A stretch of 64,000 nt of DNA from Pseudonocardia sp. C8. GTDB taxonomy: Bacteria; Actinomycetota; Actinomycetes; Mycobacteriales; Pseudonocardiaceae. The position numbers were made by a program, and so were the translations under genes. A model generated the notes under the pieces. That model searched no databases. It was not told the DNA's origin and saw only the letters and a program-made list of their open reading frames with translations. Positions 9,594 to 17,484 of the stretch are shown piece after piece (position 1 is the stretch's first letter; every line of letters starts with the position of its first letter). Location of the stretch: positions 5,481,501-5,545,500 of the forward strand of contig NZ_JACMTR010000002.1 of assembly GCF_014267175.1 (NCBI RefSeq), read 5' to 3'.

Positions 9594-10712
9594 GTGCTGG
9601 ACTTCATCTACTACCCCGTCAGCTTCATCATGTGGGTCTGGCACAAGGTGTTCGGCTTCGTGCTGGGCGAGGCGAGCGGCTTCGCCTGGGCCCTGTCGGT
9701 CGTCTTCCTGGTCTTCACCCTCCGGCTGATCCTCTACAAGCCGTTCGTCAGCCAGGTCCGCTCCATGCGCAAGATGCAGGAGATGGCGCCGGAGATGCAG
9801 AAGCTCCGGAAGAAGTACGCCAACGACCGGCAGAAGCTCGCCACGGAGATGCAGAAGCTCCAGCAGCAGAACGGCGCCAACCCGCTGATGGGCTGCCTGC
9901 CGATCCTGGTGCAGATCCCGGTCTTCATCGGCCTGTTCCACGTGCTGCGGGAGTTCAAGCCGGGCAAGACCGAGAACTACTTCTTCAACGCGCAGGAGAA
10001 CGCGTCGTTCGTCGACTCGAGCCTGTTCGGCTCGAAGCTCGGCTCCGCGATCTGGCCGCTGCAGAACACCGCGTCGGTCGAGGCACTCGGCGGCAACTAC
10101 GTCTCGCAGTGGCTCGTCATGATCCCGCTGATGATCATGGCCGGCATCTTCACGCACATCACCGCCCGCCACTCGGTGGCCCGCCAGCAGGCGCAGGTCG
10201 CGGCCGGCACCGTCGCGTCCAACCCGCAGACCGAGATCATGCAGAAGCTGATGCTCTACGTGTTCCCGATCGGCGTCGTCGTCGGTGCCCCGTTCCTGCC
10301 GCTGGCCGTCCTCGTCTACTGGGTCTCCAACAACCTGTGGACGCTGTGGCAGCAGCACCACGTCTACAAGAAGATCGACGCCGAGGACGCGGAGAAGCAG
10401 GAGAAGGCCGCCGAGTCGGCCCGCGCGCTCGCGCCGCGGCCCGGCCAGAAGCCGGTCCGCAAGAACGACACCCCGCCGGCGAAGAGCGACGCAGGGAAGA
10501 CCGACGAGCCGCAGGACGGCGACGGGACCGCGACCGGCTCCGACGGCGCCTCCGCGGGCACGCCAGGTGCGAGCGGCCCGAGCAGCGCGAACGGCGCGAC
10601 CCCCGCGGCGGGTCCGGCCCGGAACGGATCCAAGAACGGTGCCAAGAAGCCGGGGGCGAAGCCGGTGCAGCGCCGTTCGGGAACCAAGTCCAAGCGCGGC
10701 AAGCGCCGCTGA
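9594..10712 (+). CDS. yidC: Membrane protein insertase YidC/Oxa1
   Basis: A 372-aa membrane insertase of the short Gram-positive form, without the large periplasmic domain. It starts MLDFIYYPVSFIMWVWHKVF and has the typical Oxa1 core (TLRLILYKPFVSQVRSMRKM, NPLMGCLPILVQIPVFIGLF) with about five membrane segments. The C-terminal ~100 residues are a hydrophilic Ala, Gly, Lys and Arg tail ending KRGKRR, a ribosome-binding type of tail. The start is GTG at 9594, preceded by GAGGAGCAA. It belongs to the rpmH-rnpA-yidD row and precedes jag. Confidence 0.97.
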   Translation: MLDFIYYPVSFIMWVWHKVFGFVLGEASGFAWALSVVFLVFTLRLILYKPFVSQVRSMRKMQEMAPEMQKLRKKYANDRQKLATEMQKLQQQNGANPLMGCLPILVQIPVFIGLFHVLREFKPGKTENYFFNAQENASFVDSSLFGSKLGSAIWPLQNTASVEALGGNYVSQWLVMIPLMIMAGIFTHITARHSVARQQAQVAAGTVASNPQTEIMQKLMLYVFPIGVVVGAPFLPLAVLVYWVSNNLWTLWQQHHVYKKIDAEDAEKQEKAAESARALAPRPGQKPVRKNDTPPAKSDAGKTDEPQDGDGTATGSDGASAGTPGASGPSSANGATPAAGPARNGSKNGAKKPGAKPVQRRSGTKSKRGKRR

Positions 10713-10811
10713 GCCACGCCGAGTCAGACTCGGGCGCCACGAGGCCGCCGGCGGACCCCGACCGCCGCGCCGCCCGGGTGCCGCGAACCCGCGTTCCGCA
10801 AGGGAGAGGAG

Positions 10812-11348
10812 ATGCCCGTGCCCGCCACTGCGAAGGGCCCTGCAGAGGGTGCAGACGTGCAGGACAAGCCGTCCGGTGAGGACCTGCTGATCCAGGAGGG
10901 CGATGTCGCAGGCGACTACCTGGAGCGCCTGCTCGACATCCTGGACTACGACGGCGACATCGATCTCGACGTCGAGGGCGGCCGTGCCGTCGTCAGCATC
11001 GAGGGCAGTGAGAACGACGCGGACCTGCAGAAGCTGGTCGGTGAGAAGGGCGCCGTCCTGGAGAGCCTGCAGGAGCTGGCCCGGCTCGCCGTCCAGCAGC
11101 AGCTCGGCTCCCGCAGCCGGCTGATGCTGGACATCGGGGGCTGGCGGCGGCGTCGCCGGGACGAGCTCACCGAGCTCGGGTTGGAGACGGCCAAGGAGGT
11201 CAAGGCCTCCGGCGAGGCGGTCCGGCTCCGTCCGATGACGCCGTTCGAGCGCAAGGTCGTCCACGACGCCGTCGCGACGGTGAAGGGCGTGGTGAGCGAG
11301 AGCGAGGGCGAGGAGCCGCGCCGCCAGGTCGTCGTGCACAAGAAGTGA
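10812..11348 (+). CDS. jag: RNA-binding protein Jag/KhpB (KH and R3H domains)
   Basis: A 178-aa cytoplasmic RNA-binding protein. A Jag-type KH domain (GDYLERLLDILDYDGDIDLD to LMLDIGGWRRRRRDEL, about residues 33-120) is followed by an R3H domain (LRPMTPFERKVVHDAV, then SESEGEEPRRQVVV). The family is linked to cell wall and division control in Gram-positives. The ATG at 10812 has an AGGGAGAGGAG ribosome site. Its stop overlaps the rsmG GTG start by 4 bp. Confidence 0.95.
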   Translation: MPVPATAKGPAEGADVQDKPSGEDLLIQEGDVAGDYLERLLDILDYDGDIDLDVEGGRAVVSIEGSENDADLQKLVGEKGAVLESLQELARLAVQQQLGSRSRLMLDIGGWRRRRRDELTELGLETAKEVKASGEAVRLRPMTPFERKVVHDAVATVKGVVSESEGEEPRRQVVVHKK

Positions 11349-12022
11349 GCGGCCCCGACCAGCTCCCGACCCCGGAGGTCGCGCGGAAGGTCTTCGGCGA
11401 GCGGACCGAGCCGGCCGCCCGCTACGTCGAGCACCTCGCGACCTCCGGGATCGAGCGCGGCCTCATCGGGCCGCGCGAGCGGGACCGTCTGTGGGACCGG
11501 CACGTCCTCAACTGCGCGGTGCTCGCCGAGGTGGTACCGCCCGACGCGAAGGTCGTCGATGTCGGCTCGGGCGCGGGCCTGCCCGGGATACCGTTGGCCC
11601 TGGCCCGCCCGGACCTGCGGATCGTGCTGATCGAGCCGCTGGCCCGGCGGGTGGACTGGCTGGACGAGGTGCTCGACGACCTCGCCCTCGACGTCACCGT
11701 CGAGCGGGGGCGCGCCGAGGAGCCCGCCGTTCTGCGACGATGGGAGGGCGCGGACGTGGTCACCGCCCGGGCCGTCGGGCCGCTCGCCCGGCTCGCGGGG
11801 CTCTGCCTGCCCCTGCTGCGGCCCGGAGGTGCGATGCTGGTGCTCAAGGGTGCCTCCGCGCCGGACGAGATCGCGCGTGACGCCGCGGCGGTCCGGACGC
11901 TCGGTGGCGGTGAGGCCCGGATCCACGAGGTGGGTGCCGGAGTCGTCGAACCCCTGACCACGGTGGTCGAGATCCCGCGCATCGGCGTGCCCCGCCGTCG
12001 AGGGAGGAAGGAACGGCGATGA
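11345..12022 (+). CDS. rsmG: 16S rRNA (guanine-N7) methyltransferase RsmG
   Basis: A 225-aa SAM-dependent enzyme that methylates G527 of 16S rRNA. The SAM-binding motif VVDVGSGAGLPGIPLALA is at about residue 72, preceded by LWDRHVLNCAVLAE. The start is GTG at 11345, overlapping the jag stop, and the stop overlaps the parA start (ATGA). Coupled translation of jag, rsmG and parA is therefore likely. Confidence 0.96.
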   Translation: MSGPDQLPTPEVARKVFGERTEPAARYVEHLATSGIERGLIGPRERDRLWDRHVLNCAVLAEVVPPDAKVVDVGSGAGLPGIPLALARPDLRIVLIEPLARRVDWLDEVLDDLALDVTVERGRAEEPAVLRRWEGADVVTARAVGPLARLAGLCLPLLRPGGAMLVLKGASAPDEIARDAAAVRTLGGGEARIHEVGAGVVEPLTTVVEIPRIGVPRRRGRKERR

Positions 12023-12975
12023 TGAGCAGGACACCGTCCTCGGCTGTTCCACGTGAAACATCGACGGAGAGAGGGTCGCGCGTGAGTCTCGGATGGACCC
12101 CCATCGCGGACGAGGCCGAGAGGGCCGCCCGCGTGCTGCACCCTGATCGTCACGGCATGCCACGACCCGCCGAACGACGTGTCCTGACCGTCGCCAACCA
12201 GAAGGGCGGCGTCGGCAAGACCACCAGCACCGTCAACCTGGCCGCGGCACTCGCGATGCACGGCATCCGGGTGCTCGTCATCGACCTCGACCCGCAGGGC
12301 AACGCCAGCACCGCGCTGGGCGTCGAGCACCGGACCGGGACACCGTCGGTGTACGAGGTGATGCTCGGTGAGATCCCGCTCGAGGAGGCGGCCGTCGCGA
12401 GCACCGCCTCGCCGAACCTCCTCTGCGTCCCGGCCACGATCGACCTGGCCGGCGCCGAGATCGAGCTGGTGAGCATGGTGGCCCGCGAGTCGCGGCTGTC
12501 CCAGGCGCTGAACGACGAGACGCTCGCGAACCTCGACCTCGACTACGTCCTCATCGACTGCCCGCCCTCCCTCGGGCTGCTGACGGTGAACGCGCTGGTG
12601 GCAGCCTCCGAGGTGCTGATCCCGATCCAGTGCGAGTACTACGCGCTGGAGGGCCTCGGCCAGCTACTGTCCAACATCGACCTGGTCCGGTCGCACCTGA
12701 ACACGTCGCTGCACGTGTCGACGATCCTGCTGACCATGTACGACGGTCGCACCAAGCTGGCCGACCAGGTCACGTCCGAGGTCCGCCAGCACTTCGGACC
12801 GACGGTGCTGCGTACCGTCATCCCCCGCAGCGTGAAGGTTTCCGAGGCACCCGGCTACAGCCAGACGGTGCTCGCCTACGACCCCGGGTCACGTGGGGCG
12901 ATGAGCTACATCGACGCCGCCCGGGAGATCGCCGAGCACGGCGCGACCGGGGCGTATCGCGCGGGTGGGCGCTGA
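12019..12975 (+). CDS. parA: Chromosome partitioning ATPase ParA (Soj)
   Basis: A 318-aa Walker-type ATPase that works with ParB on parS to segregate origins. The deviant Walker [13 protein letters not shown] lies near residue 66, with [10 protein letters not shown] and the family motif [14 protein letters not shown]. The ATG at 12019 overlaps the rsmG stop. A GTG at 12082 would give a shorter protein, but a comparable N-terminal extension with a VPRETS-type stretch is known in mycobacterial ParA, so the long form is preferred. A parS site lies within codons 9-15 of this extension. Confidence 0.95.
   Translation: MMSRTPSSAVPRETSTERGSRVSLGWTPIADEAERAARVLHPDRHGMPRPAERRVLTVANQKGGVGKTTSTVNLAAALAMHGIRVLVIDLDPQGNASTALGVEHRTGTPSVYEVMLGEIPLEEAAVASTASPNLLCVPATIDLAGAEIELVSMVARESRLSQALNDETLANLDLDYVLIDCPPSLGLLTVNALVAASEVLIPIQCEYYALEGLGQLLSNIDLVRSHLNTSLHVSTILLTMYDGRTKLADQVTSEVRQHFGPTVLRTVIPRSVKVSEAPGYSQTVLAYDPGSRGAMSYIDAAREIAEHGATGAYRAGGR
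12045..12060. promoter_or_regulatory. parS site A, inside parA
   Basis: TGTTCCACGTGAAACA differs from the bacterial parS consensus TGTTTCACGTGAAACA at one base. It lies in the 5' part of the parA coding region. Confidence 0.85.
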
Positions 12976-12976
12976 C

Positions 12977-13957
12977 ATGGCGGAGCGCAAGGGTGGCCTC
13001 GGCCGTGGCCTCGCTGCGTTGATCCCGACCGCGCCGCCCGAGCCCGAGCCGGAGGCGCCGCCGGCCGCCGAGAGCGGCAACGGTGCCCCGCAGCACCGGC
13101 CGGTGGCGTCGGTCCGGCGCGCGGATCCCGAGTTCGAGACCCCGGTTGTCGACGGCGGTGCGGAGTACCGCGAGATCCCGCTGAAGCGGATCGTCCCCAA
13201 CCCGAAACAGCCGCGGACCCAGTTCGACGAGGAGCAGCTCGCCGAGCTCGAGCACTCGATCCGCGAGTTCGGCTTGCTGCAGCCGATCGTCGTCCGGCGG
13301 GCCGGCCGCGACTACGAGCTCATCATGGGTGAGCGCCGGTGGCGAGCCGCCCAGCGGGCCGGGCTCGAGACCCTGCCCGCGATCGTCCGGCACACCACGG
13401 ACGACGTGATGCTCCGGGACGCGCTGCTCGAGAACATCCACCGCGTCCAGCTCAACCCGCTCGAGGAGGCGGCCGCCTACGAGCAGCTGCTCGACGAGTT
13501 CGGCGTGACGCACTCGGAGCTCGCCGACCGGCTGGGCCGGAGCCGCCCGGTCGTCACGAACATGATCCGGTTGCTGAAGCTGCCGGTGACCGTGCAGCGC
13601 CGGGTCGCTGCGGGTGTCCTGTCCGCCGGGCACGCGCGCGCGTTGCTCGGGCTGGAGGACGCCGGGCAGCAGGAGGAGCTCGCCACCCGGATCGTCGCGG
13701 AGGGCATGTCGGTGCGGGCGACCGAGGAGGCCGTCGTGCTCGCCCGGCAGGAGGGGCCGGCCCGGGAGCGGCGTGCCCGCCGCCGGGCCGAGCAGCGCCC
13801 GGAGTTCACGGAGATGGCCGACCGGCTGTCCGACACCTTCGACACCCGGGTGAAGGTGGAGATGGGGCAGCGGAAGGGCCGGATCGTCGTCGAGTTCGGT
13901 TCGGTCGAGGACCTGGAGCGGATCACCGGGATGATGGGGCTCGACGGGCAACGCTGA
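12977..13957 (+). CDS. parB: Chromosome partitioning protein ParB
   Basis: A 326-aa CTP-dependent DNA clamp that loads at parS and spreads. The start [18 protein letters not shown] is typical of actinobacterial ParB. The CTP/ParB box is [13 protein letters not shown], followed by the arginine-patch region [19 protein letters not shown] and a helix-turn-helix ([20 protein letters not shown]). The C-terminal dimer domain ends [16 protein letters not shown]. The ATG at 12977 has a GGGTGGG ribosome site; a GTG at 12965 overlapping parA would add four residues. A terminator hairpin follows the stop. Confidence 0.96.
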   Translation: MAERKGGLGRGLAALIPTAPPEPEPEAPPAAESGNGAPQHRPVASVRRADPEFETPVVDGGAEYREIPLKRIVPNPKQPRTQFDEEQLAELEHSIREFGLLQPIVVRRAGRDYELIMGERRWRAAQRAGLETLPAIVRHTTDDVMLRDALLENIHRVQLNPLEEAAAYEQLLDEFGVTHSELADRLGRSRPVVTNMIRLLKLPVTVQRRVAAGVLSAGHARALLGLEDAGQQEELATRIVAEGMSVRATEEAVVLARQEGPARERRARRRAEQRPEFTEMADRLSDTFDTRVKVEMGQRKGRIVVEFGSVEDLERITGMMGLDGQR

Positions 13958-13972
13958 CCCTCCCCTCCCCTG

Positions 13973-14002
13973 CGGCCGCCGTCACTCCGGAGACGGCGGC
14001 CG
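13973..14002 (+). terminator. Hairpin terminator after parB
   Basis: A perfect 11-bp stem CGGCCGCCGTC / GACGGCGGCCG with an 8-nt loop lies 15 bp after the parB stop. There is no T-run, as is usual in high-GC Actinobacteria. Confidence 0.7.
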
Positions 14003-14194
14003 TTGCCGTACCCGGGCCCCGGGTCCGGTGCGCCGGGCGGAACGGCAGAGGCGATCTGAGGGCGCTCTGAGAGCGCCGCTGACGGGGTGAACCTCCATCG
14101 GTGGTGCGTGTGGCCGGAGGCCCGTTCAGGCGAGGTCTCCGGGCCGATGAGGCCCGCTCCTCCGCTACTTGATCGTGTCAGTCCGCGGTGGACC

Positions 14195-14210
14195 GGTTTC
14201 ACGTGGAACA
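14195..14210. promoter_or_regulatory. parS site B
   Basis: GGTTTCACGTGGAACA matches the parS consensus at 14 of 16 positions, including the central CACGTG. Confidence 0.7.
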
Positions 14211-14294
14211 TGTTTCGGTGCATCAGGTCGGCGATGGCCAACCGGTCGCGCCGGGCTCGGTGGTCCCGGTGCGCGGCCGCGGCCGCCTGACTGT

Positions 14295-14360
14295 GCTGAT
14301 CACGGATCGGGAGCAGATGCGGCCATCGTTGGCCGGATCGCCTCCCGATCCGTGATCAGC
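14295..14360. repeat. Long inverted repeat (19-bp perfect arms, nested inner stem)
   Basis: The arms GCTGATCACGGATCGGGAG (14295-14313) and its exact reverse complement (14342-14360) enclose a second stem, CGGCCA (14320-14325) with TGGCCG (14330-14335). Together they form one 66-nt hairpin. It lies 85 bp from parS site B and no gene ends close by. Terminator, structured RNA and protein-binding site are all possible. Confidence 0.85.
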
Positions 14361-14962
14361 GCGGGGCTGGTTCGCGCATGCCCGGCGCGAGACGGTGTCC
14401 AGCGGGGCCGGTCCCGGAGCTCGGCCGGCAATCCGTCGGGACATCGAGCCGGCGCTGCCCGCCGTCTCGATGACGACGGCGGGCTCACGGCGGCGTTCAG
14501 GACCCGGCTCGTGCCTCGCCGACCCGGCGTGTGGTCCGTCCCGAGCCTGCTGCCGCCGAGCCCTGCCCTCGGCGACGAGGCCTTCGGGGCTCCCAGCCCA
14601 CGGCACCGCCGAGGACGAACGCGAGTGCCACCCCGGCAGTGCCCGCAGCGGTCACTAGCTGAGTCGAGCGCGGTTCGGATCTCGCCCGTGCGGTCGGCCG
14701 GTCTAGCTCACGTTGCCGGTGTCCTCGTGGTCCGCGGTCGCCGCTCTCTCGCGGCGTCCGGTGCGCCGCGGACGGAGTGAGGGGCGCCCGCGTGCCGAGG
14801 CGAGATCCGCCCGGAGCTCGGCCGGCGCAGTATGCGCTCGATGGCCCGAGGTGGCCTCCGCCGCCGGCGGCCGCCCCGAGCACCCAGAGCTGTCGCGAAC
14901 GGGCGAACGGCGTCCCGTGCGGGACCGAGAGATCGTGTCCTCCCGCGTCATCGGGTGGGGGC

Positions 14963-14978
14963 TGCTTCACATGGAACC
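14963..14978. promoter_or_regulatory. Degenerate parS-like site
   Basis: TGCTTCACATGGAACC has 12 of 16 matches to the parS consensus and a broken central CACGTG. It is probably decayed or very weak. Confidence 0.3.
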
Positions 14979-15005
14979 CGGCAGCGCTTCCGAGGCGAAC
15001 GCGCC

Positions 15006-15021
15006 GGTTTCACGTGAAACG
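15006..15021. promoter_or_regulatory. parS site C
   Basis: The core GTTTCACGTGAAAC is perfect over 14 bp; only the two outermost bases differ from the 16-bp consensus. Confidence 0.85.
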
Positions 15022-15327
15022 GCACCGGGTGCGCCGACGGCCGTGCCGAGGCCGAGGCCACCACCCGCAGCTGCCCGCGTGCAGCGTGAACCCGGTTTGG
15101 GCACGCCCCCGGACGCTCGGTGCCACGGACGCGCGGCCGGTGTCATCGTTCCGTGCCGCCCGCCGCGGTGGGCGGTAGGTCCGTCCTGCGACCTCGCTGA
15201 TCGGGACAGCGAAGTCGTGACCCCGGCAGTTCCCCCGCGATCCCCGGCCCCGCCGGTCCTCTGGTCCGGTCGGTGACCATCGGACGGTCCGGCGGGTCCC
15301 GCCGCCCGTCCGGGGTGGCACCGCGCG

Positions 15328-15343
15328 GGTTTCACGTGAAACG
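15328..15343. promoter_or_regulatory. parS site D
   Basis: A second perfect 14-bp core GTTTCACGTGAAAC, again differing from the consensus only at the outermost bases. Confidence 0.85.
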
Positions 15344-15459
15344 AGGCTCGCCGGGCTGCGGCTGCGTCGACGGCCGGCGCCGGCGACGGTTCCGCGGTGA
15401 GTGTCGCGCCGGCGGTGCCGATGGTTCCCGCGCCGGCGCTCGCCCCCGACCGAGTTTCG

Positions 15460-15475
15460 TGTTTCACGTGGAACA
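15460..15475. promoter_or_regulatory. parS site E
   Basis: TGTTTCACGTGGAACA matches the consensus at 15 of 16 positions. It lies 28 bp before the start of the phosphotransferase-like gene. Confidence 0.85.
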
Positions 15476-15503
15476 CGCGCGCCGATCGCGGGAGCATCGT
15501 CCG

Positions 15504-16427
15504 ATGCTGACCGATGCGGACCGCGCCGCCCGCACGCAGTCCGCCGTCGACGCGGCGGTCGGTGCGGCGCGCAGGCTCGGGTACTCCCCCGGGACCCCGG
15601 AGGTCCTGCACGACCTGTTCTCGGTCGTCGTCGCGCTCGACCCGGAACCGGTTGTGGTCCGGGTGCCGACGGTTCTCCCGCCCGGTCACGACCCGGAGCG
15701 GCAGCGGGCCCAGCAGCGCCGGGAGGTGGCCGTGTGCCGCTGGCTCGCCACGTCGGGACACCCGGTCGTGGCGCCGATCTTCTCGGACCAGCCCGTGGCC
15801 GAGGGCGGGTTCTCGATGACCTTCTGGACCCGCGTGCACACGCTCCCGCCCCCGGAGCCGTCGCCGGCTGCGGCCGGTGCCGGCATCGCCGCGATCCATA
15901 CCGCACTCCGGTCCTGCCCGCTCGAGCTGAACTGGATGCAGCCGATGGACGACACGATCCCGGCGATGCTCGACGCGCTCCGCGCCGACCCGGCCTACGT
16001 CTCCCCTGACGACCGCGAGCGTGCCGTGCGGGAGTGGGATGCGCTCGCCCCGGTGCTCGGGGACCGGGCGGGTTTCGTGTCCCGGTTCCCCCGGGCACAC
16101 CTGCAACCGCTGCACGGGGACGCGCCGGCGCACAACGTCCTCACGACGCCCACCGGTCCCGTCGACTCGGACTTCGAGCACGTCTCGCACGGACCGGTGG
16201 AGTGGGACCTGACCTTCGTCGGTCCGGAGGTCGTCTCCGCCTACGAGGACGCCGCCGGACACGCGGTCGAGCCGGAGGTGCTCGCGCTCTGCGAGGCGGC
16301 CCGGCTGGTGCAGCTCGTCGCGTGGTTCGCGATGGTGCCGCAGCAGCCGTCGCTCGGTGAGGGCATGCGGCCGCTCCTGGAGCAATGGCGGGACTCCCCG
16401 CCGTGCGGCGGCGTCCTCGACGAATGA
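15504..16427 (+). CDS. Aminoglycoside phosphotransferase (APH) family protein
   Basis: A 307-aa kinase-like protein. The catalytic loop is LQPLHGDAPAHNVL near residue 210, the HGD-x4-N pattern of APH and choline kinases, followed by PVDSDFEHVSHGPVEWDL in place of the DFG-type metal-binding segment. The substrate is unknown. Family members phosphorylate small molecules, and drug resistance should not be assumed. The ATG at 15504 has a GGGAG ribosome site. The gene lies between parS sites and is convergent with the Ddl-like gene. Confidence 0.8.
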   Translation: MLTDADRAARTQSAVDAAVGAARRLGYSPGTPEVLHDLFSVVVALDPEPVVVRVPTVLPPGHDPERQRAQQRREVAVCRWLATSGHPVVAPIFSDQPVAEGGFSMTFWTRVHTLPPPEPSPAAAGAGIAAIHTALRSCPLELNWMQPMDDTIPAMLDALRADPAYVSPDDRERAVREWDALAPVLGDRAGFVSRFPRAHLQPLHGDAPAHNVLTTPTGPVDSDFEHVSHGPVEWDLTFVGPEVVSAYEDAAGHAVEPEVLALCEAARLVQLVAWFAMVPQQPSLGEGMRPLLEQWRDSPPCGGVLDE

Positions 16428-16443
16428 TGTTCCACGTGAAACC
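16428..16443. promoter_or_regulatory. parS site F
   Basis: TGTTCCACGTGAAACC matches the consensus at 14 of 16 positions. It fills the 22-bp gap between two convergent genes. Confidence 0.75.
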
Positions 16444-16449
16444 GCGCCC

Positions 16450-17421
16450 CTACCGGGCGGCCGCGCGCTTCACGAGGGCCTGGTAGACGGTAGCGAGATC
16501 CGTGCCGTCGGCGGCGACCGCCGTCGGCAGCAGCGACGTGTCGGTCAGTCCCGGTGACACGTTCATCTCCAGGACGTGCACCGCACCGGCCGGGTCGACG
16601 ATGGCGTCCATCCGGGAGACGTCCCGCATGCCGAGCAGCTGGTGCGCGGCGAGCGCCGTGTCCGCCAGGACCGCCAGCACGTCGTCCGGTAGCCGGGCCG
16701 GGCAGTGGAACGCCGCGGCGCCCGGGGTGTAGCGGCAGGTGTAGTCGTAGAAGCCGGACGGCACCTCGACCTCGACCGGCGGCAGGGCGCGCGGCTCGCT
16801 GTCGCTCCCGCCGTCGTGCACGATCGAGACCGCGACCTCGGTGCCCTCGACGAAGCGCTCGACGAGGACGGTCTCGGCGTAGGCGAAGCTGCTGACCATC
16901 GCGGCCGGCAGGTCCTCGGCGCTGCGGACGACCTGCACGCCGAGCGCCGACCCGCCCTGGTCGGGCTTCAGCACCAGCGGGAGGCCGAGCCGGTCGACGA
17001 TGGCGCGCAGCACCCCCTGCGCGCCCAGCTCGCGGAACGTCGAGTGCGGCAACGCCACCCAGTCCGGCGTCGTGAGCCCGGCCCGTACCAGCTCGGCCTT
17101 CACGCTCGGCTTGTCCCAGGCCCGACGGCACGCACCGGAGGGGGTCCCGATGAACGGGATCCCCAGCAGCTCGAGGACCTGCTGCACGGCCCCGTTCTCG
17201 CCCTCGCCGCCGTGCAGCGCGACCGCGACGACGTCCGGCCGGTCGGTGTGCAGCCGATCCAGCAGGGCGCTGTCGACGTCCCACTCCCGGACGTCGACAC
17301 CGTTCGCACGCAGCGCGCCCGCCAGGCGTCGCCCGGATCGCAGCGACACCTCGCGTTCGTGGGACAGGCCTCCGGCCAGCACGGCCACCGTTCGATCGCT
17401 CACCCGGGCATTCTGCGGCAT
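16450..17421 (-). CDS. D-alanine--D-alanine ligase-like ATP-grasp protein
   Basis: A 323-aa ATP-grasp ligase. It shows the Ddl pattern: AVLAGGLSHEREVSLRSGR at the N-terminus, VALHGGEGENGAVQQVLELL, LPLVLKPDQGGSALGVQVV in the ATP-binding part, and EMNVSPGLTDTSLLPTA at the C-terminus with the metal-binding EMN. The family joins two D-Ala for peptidoglycan. The paralogue next to parAB in Actinobacteria may not be the main Ddl, so no symbol is given. The start is uncertain: ATG at 17421, or GTG at 17403, which begins at VSDRTVAVLAGG. No clear ribosome site is seen for either. Confidence 0.85.
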   Translation of the reverse strand: MPQNARVSDRTVAVLAGGLSHEREVSLRSGRRLAGALRANGVDVREWDVDSALLDRLHTDRPDVVAVALHGGEGENGAVQQVLELLGIPFIGTPSGACRRAWDKPSVKAELVRAGLTTPDWVALPHSTFRELGAQGVLRAIVDRLGLPLVLKPDQGGSALGVQVVRSAEDLPAAMVSSFAYAETVLVERFVEGTEVAVSIVHDGGSDSEPRALPPVEVEVPSGFYDYTCRYTPGAAAFHCPARLPDDVLAVLADTALAAHQLLGMRDVSRMDAIVDPAGAVHVLEMNVSPGLTDTSLLPTAVAADGTDLATVYQALVKRAAAR

Positions 17422-17460
17422 GCCCGGAGACGGGAACGCCCCGGACCGTCCGGCCCGGGG

Positions 17461-17476
17461 CGTTCCACGTGAAACA
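17461..17476. promoter_or_regulatory. parS site G
   Basis: CGTTCCACGTGAAACA matches the consensus at 14 of 16 positions. It lies between the Ddl-like and aminotransferase genes. Confidence 0.75.
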
Positions 17477-17484
17477 TGCGTCGA

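Larger units (their letters stand above)
13958..15503. other. Gene-free partition region (parS cluster)
   Basis: About 1.5 kb between parB and the phosphotransferase-like gene with no protein I can support. It holds the parB terminator, good parS matches at 14195, 15006, 15328 and 15460, a weak one at 14963, and a 66-nt hairpin at 14295-14360. Frames through it are open only because of the GC content. This probably serves as a ParB loading zone 7-13 kb from oriC. Confidence 0.75.

Noticed and set aside
14497..14970. Possible small membrane protein on the minus strand between parB and the APH-like gene
   Set aside because: One hydrophobic stretch is present, but there is no ribosome site, the N-terminal part is low-complexity, and parS-like sequence overlaps its start.
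15504..16427. Antibiotic resistance gene (aminoglycoside phosphotransferase)
   Set aside because: Only the general kinase-like fold is supported; its place next to parAB suggests a conserved housekeeping gene.
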